64,000 nucleotides of DNA, from positions 1,240,001 to 1,304,000 of the forward strand of contig OZ245029.1 of the NCBI GenBank assembly GCA_965223955.1, in the 5' to 3' direction. Source of the DNA: Bin75 sp965223955. Its GTDB lineage: Bacteria > Nitrospirota > Nitrospiria > Nitrospirales > UBA8639. The position numbers and the translations under genes were made by a program. The stretch's first letter is position 1. The number at the start of each line of letters is the position of its first letter. This document shows positions 57,237 to 64,000 of this stretch, piece after piece. The notes under the pieces are model-generated. The model made no database searches, had not been told where the DNA came from, and saw nothing but the letters and a program-made list of their open reading frames with translations.

Positions 57237-59318
57237 GTGGCGAGAGAATATCCATTAGAGCGGACTCGGAATATCGGCATCATGGCCCATATTGATGCCG
57301 GGAAAACGACGACGACCGAGCGCATCCTGTTTTATACCGGTGTCTCTCACCGGATGGGTGAAGTGCATGAAGGTGCGGCTCAAATGGATTGGATGGAGCA
57401 GGAGCGGGAGCGGGGCATTACGATTACGTCTGCGGCGACCACCTGTCTCTGGAACGATCATCGCATTAACATTATCGATACCCCGGGGCACGTGGACTTT
57501 ACGGTTGAAGTCGAGCGATCCCTTCGCGTGTTGGACGGAGCCGTGGCCGTTTTTGATTCGGTGCAGGGAGTCGAACCGCAGTCGGAAACGGTCTGGCGTC
57601 AGGCCGATAAATATCGGGTCCCTCGCATTGCCTTTCTTAATAAAATGGATCGGGTGGGTGCTGACTTTGCAGGCAGCGTTCAAAGTATCATTGATCGCTT
57701 GGAAGCGAATCCGGTTCCGGTCCAGTTGCCAATCGGAAAAGAGTCTGATTTTCGAGGGGTCATCGACCTTGTCTTGATGAAGGCGTATCTCTTTGTGGAT
57801 GAAACATTGGGCGCGGATTTTGTGGTCGAAGACGTCGCGCCGGATCTTCTGCCGATGGCTCAGGAGTACCGGGATAAAATGATCGAAGCCGTTGCCGAAT
57901 TTGATGAAGTGGTGCTTGAGCAATACCTGAATGGCGAGCCGCTGAAGCCTGAGGACATCAAACGTGCCGTGCGCACCGGGACCAATCAAATGCGAGTGAC
58001 GCCGGTGTTGTGTGGCTCGGCGTTTAAGAATAAAGGAGTGCAGCCGTTACTGGATGCCGTGGTGGATTTCCTGCCTTCGCCTTTGGATGTTCCTGAACTG
58101 GAGGGGGTGGATCCGGCCAGCGGTGAGAAAATGAATTGTCCGGTTAGTGATGAAGAGCCGTTTGCGGCGTTAGCCTTCAAAATCATGGCCGATCCCTTTG
58201 CCGGGCAACTCACGTATTTCCGCGTCTATTCCGGTCGCCTTGAAACGGGGTCGTACGTGTCTAACGTCACCCAGGGCAAACGAGAACGGATCGGACGTTT
58301 ACTCAAAATGCATGCGAACAAGCGTGAAGACATTGACGCGGTCTATGCCGGAGACATTGCCGCTGCGGTGGGGATGAAGGGTGCGAGAACGGGTGATACC
58401 CTGTCGTACGAAAAGCGTCCGATATTGTTGGAGGTGATAAAATTTCCGGAGCCCGTGATTTCCATGGCGGTGGAACCAAAAACCAAGCAGGATCTCGAAA
58501 GGCTGGGTTTTTCTCTGGAAAAACTGTCACAGGAAGATCCGTCCTTTCACGTTCGAACCGATGACGAGACCGGACAAACGATCATTTCCGGAATGGGGGA
58601 GCTGCATCTGGAAATTATTGTCGATCGTCTGGTCAGGGAATTTAAGGTGCAGGCGAACGTTGGCAAGCCTGAGGTCGCCTATCGCGAAACGATTCGCGGC
58701 AAGGGTGAGGCCGAAGGAAAATATATCAAGCAATCCGGTGGGCGAGGTCAGTATGGGCACGTGGTGTTGCGCGTCGAACCATCTGAGCCCGGGGTGGGAC
58801 TCGAATTTGTCAATAAGATTGTTGGCGGCATTATTCCCCGTGAATATATCCCGGCGGTGGAAAAAGGGGTGCGGGGACGCATGGAGTCAGGCGTGGTGGC
58901 CGGATATGCCATGCGGGACGTTCGGGTGACGTTGTTTGATGGTTCCTTTCATGAGGTCGATTCGAGTGAAATGGGATTTAAAATCGCGGCGTCGATGGCC
59001 TTTGAAGGGGCTTGTCGCAAGGCCAGCCCGATTCTTCTTGAGCCGGTCATGAAGGTGGAGGTCCTGGTTCCCCAGGATTTCATGGGTGACGTGATTGGCG
59101 ACTTGAATGCCCGACGCGGAAAAGTGCAGGGGATAACGGCGAGAGTCGGCTCTCAGGCCGTGGAGGCCATGGTTCCCCTTGGGGAAATGTTTGGGTATGC
59201 CACGACCCTTCGCTCGAAGACGCAGGGGCGTGCCACCTATTCAATGGAATTTGCGCAATACGAACCGGTTCCCAAGCAACTGGCAGAGCAGATTGTCGGC
59301 AAGCAACGTGGGGAATAA
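57237..59318 (+). CDS. fusA: Elongation factor G
   Basis: A 693-residue translocase GTPase. P-loop AHIDAGKTTTTERILFYTG, switch I with a classic RGITI (QERERGITITSAA), DTPGHVDFTVEVERSLRVLD, NKMDRVGADF, and domains III-V with GGRGQYGHV and a normal C-terminus. GTG start with AGGGAGAAATT upstream. Its codon usage is ordinary for the region, in contrast with the neighbouring tuf. Confidence 0.97.
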   Translation: MAREYPLERTRNIGIMAHIDAGKTTTTERILFYTGVSHRMGEVHEGAAQMDWMEQERERGITITSAATTCLWNDHRINIIDTPGHVDFTVEVERSLRVLDGAVAVFDSVQGVEPQSETVWRQADKYRVPRIAFLNKMDRVGADFAGSVQSIIDRLEANPVPVQLPIGKESDFRGVIDLVLMKAYLFVDETLGADFVVEDVAPDLLPMAQEYRDKMIEAVAEFDEVVLEQYLNGEPLKPEDIKRAVRTGTNQMRVTPVLCGSAFKNKGVQPLLDAVVDFLPSPLDVPELEGVDPASGEKMNCPVSDEEPFAALAFKIMADPFAGQLTYFRVYSGRLETGSYVSNVTQGKRERIGRLLKMHANKREDIDAVYAGDIAAAVGMKGARTGDTLSYEKRPILLEVIKFPEPVISMAVEPKTKQDLERLGFSLEKLSQEDPSFHVRTDDETGQTIISGMGELHLEIIVDRLVREFKVQANVGKPEVAYRETIRGKGEAEGKYIKQSGGRGQYGHVVLRVEPSEPGVGLEFVNKIVGGIIPREYIPAVEKGVRGRMESGVVAGYAMRDVRVTLFDGSFHEVDSSEMGFKIAASMAFEGACRKASPILLEPVMKVEVLVPQDFMGDVIGDLNARRGKVQGITARVGSQAVEAMVPLGEMFGYATTLRSKTQGRATYSMEFAQYEPVPKQLAEQIVGKQRGE

Positions 59319-59415
59319 CGGGACGGCATTTTGGAAAGGCAGGAAGGCGACGTGATGAGACTCGTTTTTTTCTCGCATAGCCTCAAGAGATTCGCAATCG
59401 AAGAGGGAGGGGCAG

Positions 59416-60621
59416 ATGGCGAAGGCGAAATTTAATCGGAAGAAGCCGCACGTAAACGTGGGGACGATCGGGCACGTGGACCATGGGAAGACGACGCTGA
59501 CCTCGGCGCTGACGAAGGTCATGGAGAAGCAGGGGATGGCGACGTTTGTGAGCTACGACCAGGTGGCGAAGGCGAGTGAGTCGCAGGGGCGGCGGGACCC
59601 GACGAAGATTCTGACGATTGCGATTTCGCACGTGGAGTATGAGACGGCCCAGCGGCATTACGCGCATGTGGACTGTCCGGGGCATGCGGATTACGTGAAG
59701 AACATGATTACGGGGGCGGCGCAGATGGATGGGGCGATTCTGGTGGTCTCGGCGGCGGATGGGCCGATGCCGCAGACGCGGGAACATATTCTGTTGGCGC
59801 GGCAGGTCGGGGTCCCGTACATCGTGGTGTTTCTGAACAAGGCGGACAAGGTCGAGGACCCGGAGTTATTGGAATTGGTGGAATTGGAAGTCCGGGAGTT
59901 GTTGTCGAAGTACCAATTTCCGGGGGACGACATTCCGATCATTGTGGGGTCGGCGACGAAAGCGCTGGAGGGGGATGAGAGCGAGGTGGGGGTGCCGTCG
60001 ATCATGAAGTTATTGGCGGGAGTCGACAGTTACATTCCGACGCCGGAGCGGGCGATGGACAAGCCGTTTCTGATGCCGATTGAGGACGTATTTACGATCA
60101 GCGGGCGAGGCACGGTGGTCACGGGACGCGTGGAGCGCGGGCAGGTCAAGGTCGGGGATGAGATTGAGATTGTGGGGTTGGGCGAGACGCGGACCACGGT
60201 GGTGACGGGCGTGGAGATGTTTCGGAAGGTTTTGGACGAAGGGCAGGCGGGGGACAACATCGGCGCGTTGTTGCGGGGCACGAAGAAGGATGAAGTGGAG
60301 CGGGGGATGGTGTTGGCGAAGCCGAAGAGTATTATGCCGCATACGAAGTTCAAGGCGGAGGTCTACGTGTTGACGAAAGAAGAGGGGGGACGGCATACGC
60401 CGTTTTTCAACGGATACCGGCCGCAGTTTTATTTTCGGACGACGGACGTGACGGGGGTGGTGCAGTTGGCGGAAGGCGTGGAGATGGTGATGCCGGGGGA
60501 CAACACGACGTTTATGGGCGAATTGATTGCGCCGATTGCGATGGAGCAGGGGGTGCGGTTTGCCGTGCGGGAAGGCGGGCGGACGGTGGGGGCTGGGGTC
60601 GTCACCGAAATTCTCGCCTGA
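59416..60621 (+). CDS. tuf: Elongation factor Tu, copy 2
   Basis: Same 401-residue protein as the copy at 43177, including the divergent switch I and G-ending codon bias. I noticed one silent difference (C at 44355, T at 60594), though I did not align every base. Identity begins about 11 bases before the ATG and ends within a few bases after the TGA, so only the coding sequence is kept alike, as expected from gene conversion. It lies between fusA and rpsJ, the classic tufA position. Confidence 0.97.
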   Translation: MAKAKFNRKKPHVNVGTIGHVDHGKTTLTSALTKVMEKQGMATFVSYDQVAKASESQGRRDPTKILTIAISHVEYETAQRHYAHVDCPGHADYVKNMITGAAQMDGAILVVSAADGPMPQTREHILLARQVGVPYIVVFLNKADKVEDPELLELVELEVRELLSKYQFPGDDIPIIVGSATKALEGDESEVGVPSIMKLLAGVDSYIPTPERAMDKPFLMPIEDVFTISGRGTVVTGRVERGQVKVGDEIEIVGLGETRTTVVTGVEMFRKVLDEGQAGDNIGALLRGTKKDEVERGMVLAKPKSIMPHTKFKAEVYVLTKEEGGRHTPFFNGYRPQFYFRTTDVTGVVQLAEGVEMVMPGDNTTFMGELIAPIAMEQGVRFAVREGGRTVGAGVVTEILA

Positions 60622-60633
60622 GGAAGGAATATA

Positions 60634-60951
60634 GTGGTGGTGAGCGTAGATCAGCGTATTCGTATCCGATTGAAGGGTTTTGATTATCGGATCCTTGATC
60701 AATCGGCAAGGGAAATCGTGGATACCGTCAAGCAAACGGGCGCGCGCGTTGCCGGTCCCATTCCGCTTCCCACTCGTATTGAAAAGTTGACCATTCAGCG
60801 ATCCACTCATGCGGACAAGAAGTCCCGCGAGCAATTTGAAATCCGAACCCATAAACGTTTGCTGGATATTCTTGAGCCCACCCCGGAAACAATGGATGCG
60901 CTCATGAAATTAAGTCTGGCTGCAGGAGTGGACGTGGAGATCAAGCTGTAG
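60634..60951 (+). CDS. rpsJ: 30S ribosomal protein S10
   Basis: 105 residues (slightly fewer if a later start is used). QRIRIRLKGFDYRILDQSAR, GPIPLPTRIEKLTIQRSTHA, and RTHKRLLDILEPT match S10/NusE. Three consecutive GTG codons can serve as start; AGGAAGG lies upstream. S10 also acts as NusE in antitermination. Only 12 bp separate it from tuf. Confidence 0.96.
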   Translation: MVVSVDQRIRIRLKGFDYRILDQSAREIVDTVKQTGARVAGPIPLPTRIEKLTIQRSTHADKKSREQFEIRTHKRLLDILEPTPETMDALMKLSLAAGVDVEIKL

Positions 60952-60987
60952 GGTGGTGTTCCTCGTAAAAGATTGGCAGGGTGCTGC

Positions 60988-61611
60988 ATGATTAGTGGGT
61001 TAATAGGAAGAAAATTGGGCATGACGCAGATTTACGACGAACATCGTCGTCTTTATCCCGTGACGGTAATTGAGGCAGGTCCCTGTCGCGTCACGGCCGT
61101 GAAGACTAAAGATCGTCATGGTTACGATGCGGTGCAGCTTGGTTATTCGGATGTCCAGGAGCGGAAGCTCAGCAAAGCCCAGGTGGGGCATCTTCGTTCT
61201 TCCGGGCAAGAGAAGCTTCTCAGGTATTTGCGGGAATTTCGTTGCGTGCCGGATTGTCAGGTGGGAGACGCCGTGACGGCCAATCTTTTTGAAAAAGGTG
61301 AAGTGGTTCACGTCCAGGGGACTTCAAAGGGAAAAGGGTTTCAAGGCGTCATGAAGCGTCACAATTTCGCCGGTGGTCCGGCCACTCACGGGTCAATGTT
61401 TCATCGTGCGCCGGGGTCGATCGGTTGCAGCTCGTATCCTTCGCGCGTATTGAAAAATAAGAAGCTTCCCGGACAAATGGGGAATAAGCGGGTCACGGTG
61501 CAAGGATTGACCGTGATCGAAACGAGACCGGAGGAGAATCTCGTTCTCATCTCAGGGGCCGTTCCCGGTCCCGTGGGTGGGCTGATCCTTATCCGGAAGG
61601 CAGGGGGGTAA
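60988..61611 (+). CDS. rplC: 50S ribosomal protein L3
   Basis: A 207-residue protein. ISGLIGRKLGMTQIYDEHRR and GKGFQGVMKRHNFAGGPATH with MFHRAPGSIGCSSYPSRV are family signatures. ATG 60988 gives the correct N-terminus; the TTG five codons earlier is unlikely. Confidence 0.96.
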   Translation: MISGLIGRKLGMTQIYDEHRRLYPVTVIEAGPCRVTAVKTKDRHGYDAVQLGYSDVQERKLSKAQVGHLRSSGQEKLLRYLREFRCVPDCQVGDAVTANLFEKGEVVHVQGTSKGKGFQGVMKRHNFAGGPATHGSMFHRAPGSIGCSSYPSRVLKNKKLPGQMGNKRVTVQGLTVIETRPEENLVLISGAVPGPVGGLILIRKAGG

Positions 61612-61620
61612 CGCGTCGAT

Positions 61621-62244
61621 ATGGCCTCGATAGAAGTCGTAGACCAAAACAACAAGGCCGTCGGTGCCGTTGAGGTGAGCGAGGGCGTGTTCGGGTCTCA
61701 GCCTCATGGTGCTCTTCTCCATTCCGCAGTGGTGATGCAGCTTGCTTCGCTTCGGCAGGGGACCGCCAGTACGAAGGGCCGCAGTGAGGTCAGCGGGTCG
61801 GGCAAGAAACCGTGGAAGCAAAAACATACGGGACGGGCTCGAGCAGGTTCGAATCGTTCGCCGCTGTGGCGTCATGGCGGGACGGTTTTTGGGCCTCGAC
61901 CCCGAAAGTATAGTTCCGCCATGTCGAAAAAAATGTATCGAAAGGCCATGCAGAGTGCCCTTTCTTCCAAGAAGGCCGCCGGGGAGCTTCTGGTTCTTTC
62001 CGATCTCTCTCTTCCGGAACCCAAGACCAAATTGATGGCGAAGACGGTGAGTCAATTGGGGGCGACCGGCACCGTCCTGTTCGTGGTGGGAAAAAACAAT
62101 CATGCCGTCTTTCGCGCGACGAGGAATTTGGCTCAAGTGAAAGCCGTACTGCCGGAAGAACTCACGGTTTACGACGTGCTTCGATACGAGACGCTCGTGG
62201 TGTTGAAGGACGAATTGCCGAGCGTCCAGGAGTTGTGGGCATGA
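61621..62244 (+). CDS. rplD: 50S ribosomal protein L4
   Basis: A 207-residue protein with the extended rRNA-binding loop KKPWKQKHTGRARAGSNRSP and GGTVFGPRPRKYS. Its stop overlaps the rplW start (ATGA). L4 represses the S10 operon in E. coli; whether it does so here is unknown. Confidence 0.96.
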   Translation: MASIEVVDQNNKAVGAVEVSEGVFGSQPHGALLHSAVVMQLASLRQGTASTKGRSEVSGSGKKPWKQKHTGRARAGSNRSPLWRHGGTVFGPRPRKYSSAMSKKMYRKAMQSALSSKKAAGELLVLSDLSLPEPKTKLMAKTVSQLGATGTVLFVVGKNNHAVFRATRNLAQVKAVLPEELTVYDVLRYETLVVLKDELPSVQELWA

Positions 62245-62534
62245 AGCGTGACCCATTTGACATCTTGGTGAAGCCGTTGTTGACCGAGAAAATCACGGGG
62301 CTTCAGGAGTCAGCCAACCGGATCGCCTTCGTTGTGCAAAGTGACGTGAATCGAATCGAGGTTCGTCAGGCGGTGGAGTCGGTCCTCAAGGTAAAAGTGA
62401 AGTCCGTGAATATCATGAAGGTCATGGGCAAGAAGAAGCGCCAAGGGCGCTATCTTGGAAAACGTCCGGATTGGAAGAAGGCCATCGTCACGCTTCACGA
62501 GGGAGAAAAAGTGGAGTTGTATGAAAGTGCTTAG
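62241..62534 (+). CDS. rplW: 50S ribosomal protein L23
   Basis: A 97-residue protein at the exit tunnel. KRDPFDILVKPLLTEK, NRIEVRQAVESVLKVKVKSV and KRQGRYLGKRPDWKKAIVTL are typical. ATG 62241 overlaps the rplD stop. Confidence 0.95.
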   Translation: MKRDPFDILVKPLLTEKITGLQESANRIAFVVQSDVNRIEVRQAVESVLKVKVKSVNIMKVMGKKKRQGRYLGKRPDWKKAIVTLHEGEKVELYESA

Positions 62535-62590
62535 GTCGTCACCGTTGAAAACGTTTCTTTCGGGGCCAGAGAAGGAAAAGGTCGCAAGCT

Positions 62591-63418
62591 ATGCCGAGTA
62601 AACTCTATCGTCCAACGTCGCCCGGGCGTCGAGGCATGACGGTTCTCAAGGACAAGACGCTATCGAAAGAGCCGCCTGAAAAGCACTTGACCGCGGCTCT
62701 GCCTCGCTCCGGAGGTCGAAATAACTTTGGGCGCATTACCACCAGATTTCGTGGTGGAGGGCATAAGCGCCTGTATCGCATCATTGATTTCAAGCGAAAT
62801 AAAGTCGGCGTGCCGGGGAAAGTCGTCAGGGTGGAATACGACCCCAATCGTTCGGCTCGCATTGCGTTGATTGCGTACGTGGATGGGGAAAAGCGGTATA
62901 TCCTGGCTCCCGTCGGCTTGTCGGTGGGGGATTCGATTCAGGCCGGCCATGGCTCGGACATTCGTCCCGGAAATGCGCTGCCCTTGTCGTCGATGCCGCT
63001 TGGCACCACCATTCATAACATTGAACTCAGGCCGGGGAAGGGCGCCCAAATAGCGCGGAGCGCCGGTGCTGCCTGTCAGGTGATGGGCCGGGAAGGGCAG
63101 TACGTTCAGGTTCGCTTGGTCTCGGGCGAGATGCGTCGGATTCTGGGAACGTGTCTGGCGACCGTGGGGCAAATCGGAAATCTCGATCACGAGAACGTCA
63201 CTGTGGGGAAGGCCGGTCGTTCGAGGTGGAAGGGTAAGCGGCCCCACGTACGAGGGGTCGTGATGAATCCGGTAGATCATCCGCATGGTGGCGGTGAAGG
63301 GAAGTCCGGGCAGGGGAACCCCCATCCCGTTTCCCCTTGGGGTGTCCCGACCAAAGGGTTCAAGACTCGGAAGAAAAAATTGTCGTCGAAATTCATTATC
63401 TCCAGGCGAAAGAAATAA
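62591..63418 (+). CDS. rplB: 50S ribosomal protein L2
   Basis: A 275-residue peptidyl-transferase-centre protein. YRPTSPGRRGMTVL, GGRNNFGRITTRFRGGGHKR, and the conserved VMNPVDHPHGGGEG with the universally conserved His. Ribosome site AGAGAAGGAAAAGG. Confidence 0.97.
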   Translation: MPSKLYRPTSPGRRGMTVLKDKTLSKEPPEKHLTAALPRSGGRNNFGRITTRFRGGGHKRLYRIIDFKRNKVGVPGKVVRVEYDPNRSARIALIAYVDGEKRYILAPVGLSVGDSIQAGHGSDIRPGNALPLSSMPLGTTIHNIELRPGKGAQIARSAGAACQVMGREGQYVQVRLVSGEMRRILGTCLATVGQIGNLDHENVTVGKAGRSRWKGKRPHVRGVVMNPVDHPHGGGEGKSGQGNPHPVSPWGVPTKGFKTRKKKLSSKFIISRRKK

Positions 63419-63433
63419 GGAAAACCAGCGACG

Positions 63434-63721
63434 ATGCCGCGTTCAATTCGTAAAGGGCCGTTTGTCGATTCCCACCTCATGGAAAAGGTGGAAAGAATGA
63501 ACGAGTCTCGTGATCTGAAATTAATTAAAACCTGGTCGCGTCGCTCGATGATTATTCCTGAAATGATTGGTCATACGTTTGCGGTGCACAACGGGAAAAA
63601 GTTTCTTCCGGTCTACGTGACGGAAAATATGGTTGGGCATAAACTCGGGGAATTTTCTCCCACCAGGTTTTTTAAGGGCCATGGGACCGCCAAGTCGGAA
63701 AAAGCCGTTCCATTGAAGTAG
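63434..63721 (+). CDS. rpsS: 30S ribosomal protein S19
   Basis: A 95-residue protein. MPRSIRKGPFVDSHLMEKVE, RRSMIIPEMIGHTFAVHNGK, and GHKLGEFSPTRFFKGHG are family hallmarks. Confidence 0.97.
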   Translation: MPRSIRKGPFVDSHLMEKVERMNESRDLKLIKTWSRRSMIIPEMIGHTFAVHNGKKFLPVYVTENMVGHKLGEFSPTRFFKGHGTAKSEKAVPLK

Positions 63722-63755
63722 CGTGGCACGGGTGAAGCATTAGGGAAGGAATCTT

Positions 63756-64000
63756 ATGGCCGAAGCAAAGGCAGTCTTGCGTTACGTCAGAATGACGCCG
63801 CGAAAAATGCGAATGGTCATCGATTTGATTCGGGGACGTAACGTGTCTGAGGCACTGACGATCCTCAAATACTTGCCTAGGGCCGCTGCGCAGGTCGTGG
63901 AAAAGTTGTTGAATTCCGCCGTCGCAAACGCCGGACAACGGGAGTTGGGGGATCCTGAATCTCTGAAAGTCTCAAAAGCTTACGTGGACGGCGGTCCAGT
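63756..64000 (+). CDS. rplV: 50S ribosomal protein L22, N-terminal part (runs off the right edge)
   Basis: Eighty-one residues are visible: MAEAKAVLRYVRMTPRKMRM, DLIRGRNVSEALTILKYLPR and VEKLLNSAVANAGQ. Ribosome site AGGGAAGGAATC. It continues the S10 operon order (S19, L22, expected S3 next). Confidence 0.95.
   Translation, partial: MAEAKAVLRYVRMTPRKMRMVIDLIRGRNVSEALTILKYLPRAAAQVVEKLLNSAVANAGQRELGDPESLKVSKAYVDGGP

Overview
The window looks like a chromosomal segment of a Nitrospira-like bacterium (Nitrospirota). This is an inference. It rests on a carbon-cycle cluster (aconitase, fumarate reductase/succinate dehydrogenase-like subunits, sucC, sucD) of the kind used in the oxidative or reductive TCA cycle, an EF-Tu with a divergent switch I, a pup gene outside Actinobacteria, a K+-independent H+-pyrophosphatase, and a 121-bp palindromic element after tuf that resembles a repeat I recall from Nitrospira genomes. 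No rRNA gene and no CRISPR array was seen.

Layout. 1-6 kb: 3' end of aconitase, an Fe-S and a flavoprotein subunit, sucC and sucD, all on +. 6-15.7 kb: an accessory-rich stretch with an orphan BrnA-type antitoxin, an aminopeptidase P, an IS481-family element inserted in a repeat, two small unknown genes, an AT-richer HelD-like helicase/nuclease, a TraB-family membrane protein, an unlisted 58-residue zinc-ribbon gene and a CobW-type GTPase. 15.7-23.4 kb: repeat block, pentapeptide-repeat protein, four-helix-bundle (S23-type) protein bracketed by TTGTGGATT-rich tracts, hflK-hflC, a DUF4143 ATPase and hppA. 23.4-36.7 kb: two very GC-rich autotransporter adhesins. The first has LRR and Calx-beta domains and is frameshifted at a G6 run. 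The second is a larger paralog. Both are followed by a duplicated 138-bp AT-rich element and dense interspersed repeats. 36.7-42.3 kb: orphan pup, recJ, a decayed relBE-like pair next to a duplicated piece of the relA 5' end, relA/spoT and a DUF192 protein. 42.4-64 kb: the translation/transcription super-cluster: tRNA-Tyr, -Gly, -Thr, tuf, rpmG, tRNA-Trp, secE, nusG, rplK, rplA, rplJ-rplL (one uninterrupted frame), rpoB, rpoC, rpsL, rpsG, fusA, a second tuf, rpsJ, rplC, rplD, rplW, rplB, rpsS and the start of rplV.

The non-coding DNA is unusually structured. A family of nested inverted-repeat elements (outer ends related to TGTCAACGAAT, inner arms CCTCCCCTTTGTAAGG and its complement) occurs in at least five recognisable copies. 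One of its ends sits directly in front of relA and supplies the likely ribosome binding site. The most unusual gene-level observations are the rplJ-rplL fusion frame, the orphan pup ending in GGE, and the autotransporter frameshift in a homopolymer.
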